Positions 26,396 through 35,263 of a DNA stretch of 64,000 nt are shown here, one piece after another. The DNA comes from Simiduia curdlanivorans (GTDB lineage Bacteria; Pseudomonadota; Gammaproteobacteria; Pseudomonadales; Cellvibrionaceae). The stretch's first letter is position 1, and each line of letters begins with the position of its first letter. The notes beneath the pieces are model-generated. The model ran no database searches. It was not told where the DNA came from and was given only the letters and a program-made list of their open reading frames with translations. Both the position numbers and the translations under genes were made by a program. The stretch lies in assembly GCF_030409605.1 (NCBI RefSeq), contig NZ_JAUFQG010000004.1, positions 186,001 to 250,000 on the forward strand. The letters run 5' to 3'.

Positions 26396-27832
26396 ATGAA
26401 GTACCCAAGCGCGACACGCACCTTTTGTGCCCTTCGCCTAACACCTGTATTTGTAGCCGCGAGCCTGTGTTTACTCCTAGGTGCTAGCCCCAGCTTTGCG
26501 ACGGAAGATGCTGCAACGCCCACGCCAAAAACACCGGCGCCAAAGCCAGCTGACAAAGAGCAAGGCCTGCTGCCTTTGGATGACCTACGCACCTTCACCA
26601 AAGTGTACGACCATATCCATCAAGGTTATGTCGAGGAAATCAGCGATCGCAAGTTATTGGAGTACGCCATCAAAGGCATGCTGTCCGAGCTAGACCCGCA
26701 CTCAGCCTACCTAGACGCAAACTCCTTCGACGATTTGCAAATGAATACCACCGGCGAGTTTGGCGGCTTGGGTATCGAGGTGGGCATGGAAGACGGCTTC
26801 GTCAAAGTCATTTCACCCATGGACGACACGCCCGCGGCCAAGGCCGGTATCGAGGCCGGCGATTTGATCATCAAGCTCGATGACAAAACCGTGAAGGGCA
26901 TGGACCTGAACGATGCCGTTAAAGCCATGCGCGGCCCCAAAGGCAGCAAAATAAATGTCACCATCGTGCGCGAAGGCGAAGCCAAGCCTTTGGAGTTCAA
27001 GCTAACGCGCGACGCCATCAAGGTGAAAAGTGTTCGCGCCCGGCGCATGGACGACAACTTTGCCTACGTCCGCATCGCCCAGTTTCAATTAAGCACCGGC
27101 AGAGACATGATCGACGCCATCGCCAAGTTACAGAAAGACACTAGCAAGCCGATCGAAGGCTTGGTGCTGGATTTACGCAACAACCCGGGCGGCGTTTTGC
27201 AGGCATCGGTGGAGGTAGTGGACGCGTTTATTAACGAGGGGCTGATTGTTTACACCGAGGGCCGCATAGAAAATGCCGACAACCGTTTTACCGCTACCCA
27301 AGGCGATATGTTAAACGGCTTACCTATCGTGGTGCTCATAAACGACGGCTCGGCATCGGCGTCAGAAATTGTTGCCGGCGCCCTGCAAGATCATCATCGA
27401 GCGGTCATTTTAGGCACGCAGAGCTTTGGCAAGGGCTCGGTGCAGACGGTTATTCCCATTAGCGAGGAGAGTGCGATCAAACTCACCACGGCGCTATACT
27501 TCACCCCCGGCGGCCGCTCGATCCAGGCTCAAGGCATTATTCCAGACATCACCGTTGAGCGCGCCAAGCTAACGGCCATTCGCCCGCGCGCAAGTGTGAC
27601 CGAAGCGGACCTTACCGGCCATTTGGATAACGGCAACGGCGGCGAAGAGAGCAAGGCAAGCGAGCGCTCGTCGGCACAAAAAGCGTCGCAAGAACTGCTG
27701 GAAAATGACAACCAGTTATTCGAAGCTATCAACCTACTGAAGAGCCACAAGCTGTTTGGCAAATCATCACCCCTGATCAACGCGCCCGGCAACACCACTG
27801 TTATCAGTGCGAATGATCAAAAAGATCACTAA
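26396..27832 (+). CDS. ctpA: Carboxy-terminal processing protease (S41 family)
   Basis: A periplasmic serine protease of 478 residues that trims or degrades proteins from their C-termini; in Pseudomonas CtpA controls peptidoglycan hydrolases. A signal peptide spans about 1-32. The PDZ domain is around 110-190 (GGLGIEVGMEDGFVKVISPM). The Ser/Lys catalytic pair is in NDGSASASE (316-324) and QSFGKGSVQ (Lys346). The ATG is preceded by AGGAG. Position behind envC and before the deacetylase gene is a conserved cell-wall cluster. The C-terminal 100 residues are polar. Confidence 0.94.
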   Translation: MKYPSATRTFCALRLTPVFVAASLCLLLGASPSFATEDAATPTPKTPAPKPADKEQGLLPLDDLRTFTKVYDHIHQGYVEEISDRKLLEYAIKGMLSELDPHSAYLDANSFDDLQMNTTGEFGGLGIEVGMEDGFVKVISPMDDTPAAKAGIEAGDLIIKLDDKTVKGMDLNDAVKAMRGPKGSKINVTIVREGEAKPLEFKLTRDAIKVKSVRARRMDDNFAYVRIAQFQLSTGRDMIDAIAKLQKDTSKPIEGLVLDLRNNPGGVLQASVEVVDAFINEGLIVYTEGRIENADNRFTATQGDMLNGLPIVVLINDGSASASEIVAGALQDHHRAVILGTQSFGKGSVQTVIPISEESAIKLTTALYFTPGGRSIQAQGIIPDITVERAKLTAIRPRASVTEADLTGHLDNGNGGEESKASERSSAQKASQELLENDNQLFEAINLLKSHKLFGKSSPLINAPGNTTVISANDQKDH

Positions 27833-28670
27833 TGCGCTGCCCATTCTATGCCGCCAATGGCTAGCGCCATTGGCGCTGGGATGCGCGCTCTGCCAAGCCT
27901 CCAACGCCGGGCCAAGCCAAGCTGACAACAGGCCAACACTGGCCATCGTCATTGATGACATAGGCTATCACCGGAGCAGCGCCCAGAAACTCATCGCTTT
28001 GCCATATGAACTGACTTTTTCGGTGCTGCCAATCTCGCCCTACGGAAAAGAACTGGCTGAGCTCGCCTGGATCAGAGGCAAAGAGGTGATGCTACACATA
28101 CCCATGGCCACCCAAACCAACGCCAAACTCGACCCTGGTGGCATTGCGCTAAATATGCCACCAACTCACATCACCGAGCTGATAGCAACCCATATAGCCA
28201 GCTACCCACAGGCAAGCGGCATCAATAACCACATGGGTAGCCGGCTAACCGAACTTGAGCCGGCAATGGGCGCCGTGATGCAGGCGCTAACCGCCCAGGA
28301 TTTATTCTTTATCGACAGCCGAACCAGCGCCCAGAGTGTGGCGTACGACCAGGCCAAAAAAGCCGGCTTACAAACGGCAAAAAGAGACATTTTTCTGGAT
28401 AACGAACAAAGTATTGTTGCAATAGCAATGCAACTGGAAAAAGCCGTAGCCCTAGCAGAAAAGAACGGCAATGCGGTTGCCATAGGTCACCCCTACCCAG
28501 AAACCTACGCCGCGTTGAAGCGCCAACTCCCCCTACTCACCACCAGAGTTAAAGTGGTACCATCGTCCACCCTACTGAGAAACCTGTCACACAATCAGCG
28601 TGAACCAGCGCACACAACCAGCCAGACCAACCTTAGCAATCGCCCGTGGCTACAGGGATTAAGCAAGTAG
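27813..28670 (+). CDS. Divergent polysaccharide deacetylase family protein (YibQ-like)
   Basis: A secreted protein of about 285 residues (a GTG two codons earlier is an alternative start). The signal peptide lies within about 1-34. The divergent polysaccharide deacetylase family (DUF610) is recognised by PTLAIVIDDIGYHRSSAQKLIALP, by EVMLHIPMATQT, and by SGINNHMGSRLTE, with DSRTSAQSVAYDQAKKAGL following. The fold is NodB-like, and the D-D and H residues that bind metal in active deacetylases are at least partly kept. It overlaps ctpA by 20 bases. The partner set (envC, ctpA) suggests a cell-wall role; the substrate is unknown. Confidence 0.88.
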   Translation: MIKKITNALPILCRQWLAPLALGCALCQASNAGPSQADNRPTLAIVIDDIGYHRSSAQKLIALPYELTFSVLPISPYGKELAELAWIRGKEVMLHIPMATQTNAKLDPGGIALNMPPTHITELIATHIASYPQASGINNHMGSRLTELEPAMGAVMQALTAQDLFFIDSRTSAQSVAYDQAKKAGLQTAKRDIFLDNEQSIVAIAMQLEKAVALAEKNGNAVAIGHPYPETYAALKRQLPLLTTRVKVVPSSTLLRNLSHNQREPAHTTSQTNLSNRPWLQGLSK

Positions 28671-28921
28671 CCCATAAAAACAGCCTAACCTTACTCCCAA
28701 TTAGTATAAGAAATTATCTATTGATTCGATAAACTTAGTCTGTTGAATGGAATTAGTGAAACCTGCTTATTATTCATACAAAAGGTAGCTATTTAGAAAC
28801 CTATTCAACACGCAGTGGTCTAAGGTGAACAGAGAATTCTCGAAACTAGAAGTTTAGGCCCCTCGCTTGAGGGAAAGATCGCGCTAGAAGGCGGATCAAA
28901 CAGGACGATGAAGGCAATATT
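28671..28921 (+). other. Gene-free leader with one hairpin upstream of the DUF6316-like gene
   Basis: About 250 bases, AT-rich at the left and more GC-rich near the gene. The only structure I can support is a short hairpin CCCTC-GCTT-GAGGG at 28860-28873. AAGG 8 bases before the next ATG serves as ribosome-binding site. No promoter with both boxes was found. Confidence 0.4.
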
Positions 28922-29149
28922 ATGACTGTGCAGAGATTAGGTGAACAAGGATTCGTTTCCACACGCCAGGAACGCTTTTTCAAGAAAGATGACTACTGGT
29001 ACTACAACACGCGCGAAGGCGTGGCCATAGGCCCGTTTGATAGCCTCAACGAGGCACGTGTTGGCGCCACAGAGTTCATTGATTTTATTATGGGTGCTGG
29101 CGCACCGCTGATTCCAACCTTGGAACGCTACGGCCGCCACGCAGCCTAA
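28922..29149 (+). CDS. Small DUF6316-like protein
   Basis: A 75-residue cytoplasmic protein with no membrane segment. The core ERFFKKDDYWYYNTREGVAIGPFDSLNEARVG resembles a family I recall as DUF6316, found in Pseudomonas-like and Cellvibrio-like bacteria. The name is from memory and should be treated as tentative. The pattern of aromatic strands (WYYNTREG.IGPF) looks like a small beta-sheet domain of the kind that binds a protein partner. Function is unknown. It stands alone with its own terminator. Confidence 0.7.
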   Translation: MTVQRLGEQGFVSTRQERFFKKDDYWYYNTREGVAIGPFDSLNEARVGATEFIDFIMGAGAPLIPTLERYGRHAA

Positions 29150-29167
29150 TTGAATTTACCGACCAAA

Positions 29168-29196
29168 AGCTGCGCGTACCTTACGCGCGGCTTTGT
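29168..29196 (+). terminator. Intrinsic terminator after the DUF6316-like gene
   Basis: AGCTGCGCGTA-CCT-TACGCGCGGCT stem (one T-G pair) followed by TTGTT, 19 bases after the stop. Between it and hisF (29200-29367) I see nothing more than non-coding sequence. Confidence 0.75.
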
Positions 29197-29367
29197 TCTG
29201 TCTGAAACTAATGTTTTAACCTCATCTGCCCCTCCTGCCATCAGCTTCAAAACGATGGAAACACTCGGCTAAGCTTCGGCTCAGGCAAAGTTAAGCCATC
29301 TATTTTGATCGAAAGAGCTCGCTCAGCGCCCAACACCAGCCTATTCAGATATTGCTGAAGGCAAAAA

Positions 29368-30141
29368 CTAAAGGCGAACCTCAACGCCCTGTGCGGCCAT
29401 AAACTGCTTGGCCTCGGCAACGGTATATTCGCCAAAGTGAAAAATGCTGGCCGCAAGTACGGCATCGGCACCACCTTGTTTAACACCGTCCACTAAGTGC
29501 TGCAAATTGCCCACGCCGCCAGAGGCAATGACGGGCACCGGCACGGCATCGCTAATGGCGCGCGTCACCCCCAGATCAAAGCCGTTTTTCATGCCGTCTT
29601 GATCCATGCTGGTTAGTAATATTTCACCGGCACCAAACTCGGCCATGCGCACGGCCCACTCCACCGCATCAATACCCGTTGGCTTGCGCCCACCGTGGGT
29701 AAAAATTTCCCAGCGCGGCGCTTCGCCAAGCTTCGAGACACACTTCGCATCGATGGCGACCACAATGCATTGGGCGCCAAAACGGTCCGAGGCCGCCTTC
29801 ACAAAATCGGGGTTAAACACCGCTGCAGAATTGATCGACACTTTATCGGCACCGGCATTCAGCATGCGCCGAATATCGTCGACTTTGCGAATGCCGCCAC
29901 CCACGGTTAAGGGAATAAACACTTCCGATGCGATGGCTTCCACTGTGTGAACGGTGGTCTCGCGCTCTTCGTGACTGGCGGTGATATCGAGGAAGGTAAT
30001 TTCATCGGCGCCGGCGGCGTTATAACGCCGAGCCACTTCTACGGGGTCGCCGGCATCGCGAATATCCAAAAACTGAACACCCTTAACGACCCGACCATTT
30101 TCCACGTCCAAGCAGGGAATAATTCTCTTCGCCAACGCCAT
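29368..30141 (-). CDS. hisF: Imidazole glycerol phosphate synthase, cyclase subunit
   Basis: With HisH it converts PRFAR and ammonia to imidazole glycerol phosphate and AICAR. It is a 257-residue (beta/alpha)8 barrel. The catalytic aspartates are Asp12 (IIPCLDVENGRVVKG) and Asp131 (VAIDAKCVSK), and the phosphate-binding loops GGGIRK and ASGGVGN are present. It is the last gene of hisB-hisH-hisA-hisF, 39 bases after hisA. Confidence 0.97.
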   Translation of the reverse strand: MALAKRIIPCLDVENGRVVKGVQFLDIRDAGDPVEVARRYNAAGADEITFLDITASHEERETTVHTVEAIASEVFIPLTVGGGIRKVDDIRRMLNAGADKVSINSAAVFNPDFVKAASDRFGAQCIVVAIDAKCVSKLGEAPRWEIFTHGGRKPTGIDAVEWAVRMAEFGAGEILLTSMDQDGMKNGFDLGVTRAISDAVPVPVIASGGVGNLQHLVDGVKQGGADAVLAASIFHFGEYTVAEAKQFMAAQGVEVRL

Positions 30142-30180
30142 GAGCCTGTCCTAATCAATCGCCAAAATGTTCAAAATAGA

Positions 30181-30915
30181 TCAAGCATTATCATCGCAAT
30201 AGCGTTGCGCTTCTGCCATGTTCAAGCTGCCTTCATAAATAGCCCGGCCGGTAATAGCGCCGCAAATGCCTTGCTTGGACACGGCATGTAAGGCCCGAAT
30301 ATCATCCATATTGGTGATGCCGCCCGAGGCGATGACAGGGATGGACGAGGCTTTTGCCATAGCCAAGGTTTGCTCGACATTCACACCCTGCATCATGCCA
30401 TCGCGGGCAATATCGGTATAAATAATAGAGTCAACACCATCGGCTTCGAAGCGCTTGGCCAGATCCGTGGCCTTAACATTAGACACTTCGGCCCAACCGT
30501 CGGTTGCCACCAAACCATCCTTGGCATCTAAGCCAACAATAATATGCCCGGGAAATTGCTTACACATATCAGTAACAAACTGCGGCTCTTTCACCGCCTT
30601 GGTGCCGATGATGACGTAGTTAACGCCAGCGGCCAAATAAGCTTCAATGATCTCGGCGCTGCGGATGCCACCACCGATTTGAATGGGCAAGCTCGGGTAG
30701 GCCTTGGCAATGGCCGTTACGACGTCGCCGTTCACGGGCTTGCCTTCGAAGGCACCATTGAGATCGACCAAGTGCAAACGCCGACAACCCTGCTCCACCC
30801 ACTGCGCCGCTACGGCCACAGGGTCATCGGAAAACACGGTGGAATCATCCATTAAACCTTGACGCAGGCGCACACACTGGCCGTCTTTAAGATCGATGGC
30901 GGGAATAATTAACAT
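30181..30915 (-). CDS. hisA: ProFAR isomerase HisA
   Basis: Isomerises ProFAR to PRFAR in histidine synthesis. It is a 244-residue barrel related to HisF, with catalytic Asp8 (IPAIDLKDG) and Asp130 (VGLDAKDG) and phosphate loops GGGIRS and ASGGITN. It lies 31 bases downstream of hisH in the operon. Confidence 0.97.
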   Translation of the reverse strand: MLIIPAIDLKDGQCVRLRQGLMDDSTVFSDDPVAVAAQWVEQGCRRLHLVDLNGAFEGKPVNGDVVTAIAKAYPSLPIQIGGGIRSAEIIEAYLAAGVNYVIIGTKAVKEPQFVTDMCKQFPGHIIVGLDAKDGLVATDGWAEVSNVKATDLAKRFEADGVDSIIYTDIARDGMMQGVNVEQTLAMAKASSIPVIASGGITNMDDIRALHAVSKQGICGAITGRAIYEGSLNMAEAQRYCDDNA

Positions 30916-30946
30916 GAAATGTCCTAACTAAATGTGAGCAAAAAAA

Positions 30947-31597
30947 TTACTGTTTGCCGTCCCACTGCACGAAATTGCGCAATAGCTGTAAGCCGGCGGT
31001 GTGGCTTTTCTCAGGGTGAAATTGCACCGCAAATAAGTTATCCCGCGCTAGGGCGACATCGCAATCGACGCCGTAATGACAATGACCAACCACTAGGCTT
31101 CTATCTTGCGCTTGCACATAATAGGAGTGCACAAAATAAAAGCGGGCGCCGTTATCTATGCCCGCCCAGAGCGGATGCGCCGCTTGTTGCACCTGGTTCC
31201 AGCCCATGTGCGGGACTTTCAAACGACTACCGTCAGCTTCCAACAGCGGCTCGCCAAAAAAGCGAACCCTGCCTTCAACTAGGCCAATACAATCGACGCC
31301 TGCGTTCTCTTCGCTATGGCTCATGAGGGCCTGCATACCCACACAGACACCCAACACCGGCTTGCCGCTTGCTACTTGAGCGCGCATCAATTGATCGAAA
31401 CCTAACCGGCGTATCTCCGCCATGCAATCGCGAATGGCGCCGACACCGGGGAACACCACGCGATCGGCGCTGGCGACTAGCGCAGAATCGGCGGTAACAA
31501 TCACATTGGAGTCAGGCGATACATGGGCTAAGGCACTCGATACGGAATGTAAATTACCCATACCGTAATCGATAACTGCAATGGTTTGCCTTGCCAT
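30947..31597 (-). CDS. hisH: Imidazole glycerol phosphate synthase, glutaminase subunit
   Basis: Class I glutamine amidotransferase that supplies ammonia to HisF. It has 216 residues. The nucleophile is Cys85 in VLGVCVGMQAL, and the His-Glu pair is in VQFHPEKSH near the C-terminus. DYGMGNLHSV at the N-terminus is diagnostic. It starts two bases after the hisB stop, so translation is coupled. Confidence 0.97.
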   Translation of the reverse strand: MARQTIAVIDYGMGNLHSVSSALAHVSPDSNVIVTADSALVASADRVVFPGVGAIRDCMAEIRRLGFDQLMRAQVASGKPVLGVCVGMQALMSHSEENAGVDCIGLVEGRVRFFGEPLLEADGSRLKVPHMGWNQVQQAAHPLWAGIDNGARFYFVHSYYVQAQDRSLVVGHCHYGVDCDVALARDNLFAVQFHPEKSHTAGLQLLRNFVQWDGKQ

Positions 31598-31599
31598 GC

Positions 31600-32193
31600 T
31601 TACAAAGTGCCTTTGGTCGACGGCATTTGACCAGCCATTCTCGGGTCTAGCTCTAGCGCCATACGCAGCGCGCGGCCGAAGGCCTTAAACACCGTTTCAA
31701 TCTGGTGGTGAGCGTTAAAGCCGCGCAAGGTGTCCACATGCAAAGTTACTTGCGCGTGATTTACAAAACCCTGGAAAAATTCCCAGAACAACTCAGTATC
31801 AAATTGACCGATGCGCTTTTGGGTAAACGGAATATCCATCACCAGCCCGGGCCGACCGGAAAAATCGATCACCACGCGGGACAGGGCTTCATCTAGGGGC
31901 ACATAGGCGTGACCGTAGCGGCGAATACCCTTCTTATCACCCACAGCCTTGGCGATAGCCTGACCAATGGTAATGCCGATATCTTCCACCGAGTGGTGGT
32001 CATCGATATGGGTATCGCCCTTACAGGTAACGTCGAGATCGATCATGCCGTGGCGGGCAATTTGATCCATCATGTGCTCGAGGAAGGGCACGCCGGTATC
32101 AAATTTACCTTGGCCCTTGCCATCGAGATTGAGGCTCACAGAAATTTGTGTTTCCAGCGTATCGCGGCTGACTGTAGCGGTGCGCTCCACCAT
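31600..32193 (-). CDS. hisB: Imidazoleglycerol-phosphate dehydratase
   Basis: The monofunctional dehydratase (197 residues) that forms imidazole acetol phosphate; the phosphatase domain found in the enterobacterial HisB fusion is absent, as usual outside that group. Manganese-binding motifs are DDHHSVEDIGI (around 65-75) and FNAHHQIE near the C-terminus. It is the first gene of the his operon, with a -10 box about 33 bases upstream. The start ATG fits the conserved RTATVSRDTLETQI. Confidence 0.97.
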   Translation of the reverse strand: MVERTATVSRDTLETQISVSLNLDGKGQGKFDTGVPFLEHMMDQIARHGMIDLDVTCKGDTHIDDHHSVEDIGITIGQAIAKAVGDKKGIRRYGHAYVPLDEALSRVVIDFSGRPGLVMDIPFTQKRIGQFDTELFWEFFQGFVNHAQVTLHVDTLRGFNAHHQIETVFKAFGRALRMALELDPRMAGQMPSTKGTL

Positions 32194-32225
32194 GGGACTC
32201 CAATGGCTGGTTTTCGGGAGCGGGG

Positions 32226-32231
32226 ATTATA
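32226..32231 (-). promoter_or_regulatory. Putative -10 box for the hisBHAF operon
   Basis: TATAAT on the minus strand with a C-rich discriminator, placing transcription start about 26 bases before the hisB ATG. There is no room for a leader-peptide attenuator. The -35 match is weak. Confidence 0.45.
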
Positions 32232-32260
32232 TAGGCTGAGGCTTGGGCTGCCCAGCGCCA

Positions 32261-32629
32261 CTAAAGCGCTTTGACAGTAAATATTTGATCGAAATTGGCA
32301 TAACCCAGCACTTTATACACATCTGGATTGCAATGGGTGATTGAAAATTGCTCGAGATCGAGTTTAGCTTGGTCGCGCAAAATCAGTAATATGGCCATAC
32401 CGGAGCTATCTATACCGGTGCAATCCTTAAGGTTCACTTCGCACTTGGTCAGGCCCCGCACATGAGGCATATAGGCTTGACGAAAATCGTGATGGGCGTT
32501 TAGACCCAATCGGCCCACGACTCTAATGACCAACTCGTGTTCAAACGGGCACTCTGCCGTTACTTCCGCTGTCATCTGATTCCTTGGCCTCACCGGCTTG
32601 TGCGAGGCATTTTGACTATGGGTATACAT
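32261..32629 (-). CDS. STAS-domain anti-sigma-factor-antagonist-like protein
   Basis: A 122-residue protein with one STAS domain (about 25-120). The conserved region CEVNLKDCTGIDSSGMAILL includes the phosphorylatable serine position (Ser75/76), as in SpoIIAA-type antagonists. Such proteins are controlled by a kinase and a phosphatase and release a sigma factor or other partner. No kinase or phosphatase gene is next to it. The ATG at 32629 has GGAG 8 bases upstream and is preferred over a start 18 codons earlier. Alternatively it could be a lipid-transport MlaB-like STAS protein, but no mla genes are present here. Confidence 0.8.
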   Translation of the reverse strand: MYTHSQNASHKPVRPRNQMTAEVTAECPFEHELVIRVVGRLGLNAHHDFRQAYMPHVRGLTKCEVNLKDCTGIDSSGMAILLILRDQAKLDLEQFSITHCNPDVYKVLGYANFDQIFTVKAL

Positions 32630-32750
32630 CAACTCATCTCCAATATTAGTCGCTTTAACCGCTAGCGCCAGCCGCAAAATCATCTAGCCATGGCCAAATG
32701 CGCTAGGCCGAATTAAACTATCGCCCTTTGTACCCAAACTGTAACGACCT

Positions 32751-33041
32751 ATGTGGCGTCATCTCACCAGCATTAAGCACCTTAGGCTCGCCTTCTTGGC
32801 GCTTAGCTTATGTTTGGTGTTCGCTCAGGCGATTGAGACTCAACACGACCACCAAACTTTTCAAACCGACTGCTACCTATGCCAGCACTCACCGGCTCTG
32901 GCCTGTGGGGAAGAAGCGCCGTCACTCGACGCACCTGCCACTGACGCTTGGCAGGAAACAACACCCTATTTTCGCCACCACCGCCAACTAGAAAAGCGCG
33001 GTAAGCGCGATCCACCCGCCACTACTCCTGTCGCCGCGTAA
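32751..33041 (+). CDS. Small Cys/His-containing secreted protein upstream of the ZnuD-like receptor
   Basis: A 96-residue protein with an N-terminal signal or anchor (about 10-27, LRLAFLALSLCLVFAQA). A short segment ETQHDHQTFQTDCYLCQHSPA follows, with two cysteines spaced CxxC and several histidines. The C-terminus is basic and Pro-rich. Small proteins with a CxxC/His patch of the DUF2946 type are often found before metal-related TonB receptors, so a metal-handling or sensing role is plausible, but no family was firmly recognised. It is separated from the receptor gene by 73 bases in the same direction. Confidence 0.6.
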   Translation: MWRHLTSIKHLRLAFLALSLCLVFAQAIETQHDHQTFQTDCYLCQHSPALACGEEAPSLDAPATDAWQETTPYFRHHRQLEKRGKRDPPATTPVAA

Positions 33042-33114
33042 AGCCACGCAAATCACTTATTTAGACATTATCGACAGCCAAGCCCTCGGGCCTTGGTTTT
33101 TGGAGTATTTCCGC

Positions 33115-35163
33115 ATGATTAAGTTCCCCTTCATGGGCCAGCAATTGATGGCCAAGCAACGCTTAGCCACTACGTTACTTCTAGGCCTTAGCCTGACACC
33201 CTTGCCCCTATCGGCCGCCATTGAAGAGGTCATTATCACCGCCTCACCGCTGGCAAAAAATGGCGACACTTTGAGCCAACCAGCGGCGGTGCTAAGCGGC
33301 GACGAGCTGCGCCGCAAAGCCGCCAGCACCCTCGGCGACACCTTAAACGATCAACCCGGCATGAGCTCGGCCTCCTTCGGCCCAGGCGTCGGTGCCCCCG
33401 TTATTCGCGGCCAGAGCGCCAATCGCGTCAAGGTCATGCAAAACCAGCTCGGCACCATGGATGCCGCTAGCGCTAGCCCAGATCACGCTAACTCGGTAGA
33501 GCCGCTGCTGGCCGAGCGCATCGAGGTGCTACGCGGCCCCGCCACCTTGCGCTTCGGCAATGACGCTATCGGCGGCGTGGTCAATGTGATCGACAACAGC
33601 ATTCCCAGTGCGCGCATAAACGGCGTGGAAGGCGCTATCGAGGCGCGCTACCAAAGCGTTAACCAGCAAAAGGTGGGGGTTGGCATGCTGGAAGGCGGCT
33701 CTGATCGCCTTGCCTGGCACCTAGATGGAGTCTGGCGCGAGAGCCAAAACGTCGATATTCCCGGCTATGCCCACGCCGAGGAGAGTCATGAATCGCCCGA
33801 GCTCGAGGAAGAAGAGCACAAAGGGATTATCGAAAACACCGACGCGCAAGCCGACTCTTTCAGTGCCGGGGCCAGCTGGTTTAACGACACCGGCTTTATC
33901 GGGCTCGCCATTAGCCAACTCAACAACAATTACGGTATCCCGCCCGGCGGTCACGAACACGAAGAAGAGGAGCCAGACCACGAAGAGGAGCCGGGCCACG
34001 AAGAGGAGGAGGCCTTGGTGCGCATCGACCTCACGCAAACCCGCTACGACCTAAAGGGCGAGCAAAACAACCTCGCTCCCTGGATCGAAAAACTGAGCTA
34101 CCGCCTCGCCTATAACGATTACCAGCACATAGAGCTAGAGGGCGACGAAGCTGGCACCAAATTCCAAAATAAAGCTTGGGAAGGCCGTGCCGAGGTTATT
34201 CACACGGACTCCGGCGACCAACGCGGCGCCTTCGGCATCCAAGCCGGCACGCGGGACTTTGCCGCGATCGGCGATGAAGCCTTCATTCCGCGCTCGGATA
34301 TCGATAATCTTGGCGCCTTTGTGCTTGAGGAGTTTAATCGCAGTAACTGGGTGTTCGAACTGGGTGCACGCGCCGAATACAATGCCATAGCCCCCGACGA
34401 CCAAAGCAAGCGCAGCTTTAACACCTACAGCCTTTCGGGCGCGGCCCACTGGCACATAAACGATGCCCAACACTTAACCTTTAGCTTGGCGAGAGCGCAG
34501 CGTGCGCCATCGGTAGAGGAGCTGTTTTCCTTAGGCGCACACCTTGCCGAACAAAATTACGTAGAGGGTAACGCCGACTTGAAACCGGAAACCAGCCTCA
34601 ACACGGAGATTGGCTACCACTACGAGGGCCCGGTTCACCTCGAGCTCAATCTGTTCAACAACGCCATCGACAACTTTATCTACAAAGCCAACACCGGCGC
34701 GGTGATAGACGAGTTACCAGTCTACGCCTACGTGCAAGACGCAACCCGGTTTTACGGCGCGGAAATACAACTGACCCTGCCACTCAACAGCCAATGGCAA
34801 CTGCAAGGCTTTGTCGATGCGGTGCGCGCCAAGTTCGATAAGGGCGGCGATGTGCCGCGTATTAACCCACCAAGAGCCGGCATTAGCCTGAGTTACGAGG
34901 ACGATCAATGGCAGCTCGACATGCGCGCCACCGCCGTGAGCGAACAAAAGCACCCAGGCGAAGGCGAGTTTGCGGTAGACGGCTATAACCGCCTCGATCT
35001 CAGCGCCAGTCGCAATCTGAATTTGGGTGAACAAGAGATTTTGCTGTTTATTAAAGGCAATAACCTGAGCAACGCCGAGATCCGCAATGCCAGCTCGTTC
35101 TTGCGAGCTTATGCGCCGGAACCCGGTCGCTCTGTTGAACTAGGCGCCCGCCTTTCCTTCTAA
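33115..35163 (+). CDS. TonB-dependent receptor, ZnuD-like (zinc uptake)
   Basis: A 682-residue outer-membrane receptor. The ATG at 33115 has TGGAG 9 bases upstream, and the signal peptide ends near LPLSA. The plug domain follows (IEEVIITASPLAKN; VEVLRGP-type segment IEVLRGPATLRFG), then a 22-strand barrel ending in LGARLSF. Two extracellular segments are His/Glu-rich: HAEESHESPELEEEEHKG (about 220-237) and a longer run of H, E and D at about 278-300. Such segments are known in ZnuD-type zinc receptors, where they help bind zinc. Zinc as the substrate is inferred. No Zur box was recognised. Confidence 0.85.
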   Translation: MIKFPFMGQQLMAKQRLATTLLLGLSLTPLPLSAAIEEVIITASPLAKNGDTLSQPAAVLSGDELRRKAASTLGDTLNDQPGMSSASFGPGVGAPVIRGQSANRVKVMQNQLGTMDAASASPDHANSVEPLLAERIEVLRGPATLRFGNDAIGGVVNVIDNSIPSARINGVEGAIEARYQSVNQQKVGVGMLEGGSDRLAWHLDGVWRESQNVDIPGYAHAEESHESPELEEEEHKGIIENTDAQADSFSAGASWFNDTGFIGLAISQLNNNYGIPPGGHEHEEEEPDHEEEPGHEEEEALVRIDLTQTRYDLKGEQNNLAPWIEKLSYRLAYNDYQHIELEGDEAGTKFQNKAWEGRAEVIHTDSGDQRGAFGIQAGTRDFAAIGDEAFIPRSDIDNLGAFVLEEFNRSNWVFELGARAEYNAIAPDDQSKRSFNTYSLSGAAHWHINDAQHLTFSLARAQRAPSVEELFSLGAHLAEQNYVEGNADLKPETSLNTEIGYHYEGPVHLELNLFNNAIDNFIYKANTGAVIDELPVYAYVQDATRFYGAEIQLTLPLNSQWQLQGFVDAVRAKFDKGGDVPRINPPRAGISLSYEDDQWQLDMRATAVSEQKHPGEGEFAVDGYNRLDLSASRNLNLGEQEILLFIKGNNLSNAEIRNASSFLRAYAPEPGRSVELGARLSF

Positions 35164-35181
35164 AACCAGCCACCAAGGCGC

Positions 35182-35256
35182 GGACACTTAGGCGGCAACA
35201 GAGCTTTCAGCTCTGGACGTCACGGCTTAGCGGGTCAAATGACCCCTAAGTCGTCC
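35182..35256 (+). other. Structured 75-nt element with three stems
   Basis: The ends pair (GGAC-ACTTAG with CTAAGT-C-GTCC, one bulge) and enclose two perfect hairpins: CAGAGCT-TTC-AGCTCTG at 35199-35215 and GGGTC-AAAT-GACCC at 35232-35245 region. The GCGGGTCA arm can instead pair with TGACCCGC at 35275-35282. There is no T-run, so it is not a plain terminator. It could be a regulatory RNA, a protein-binding site or a mobile or repetitive element. Confidence 0.55.
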
Positions 35257-35263
35257 TTCTAGG

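Noticed and set aside
33000..33115. Zur box upstream of the ZnuD-like receptor or its small partner.
   Set aside because: I looked for an AT-rich palindrome of the GTTATANNATAAC type between 32690 and 33115 and found none.
35182..35256. tRNA or tRNA-like gene (75 nt, cloverleaf-like pairing).
   Set aside because: The GGGTC arm lacks the TTC/GTTCRA loop, there is no D-arm consensus or CCA, and the anticodon arm is not in place.
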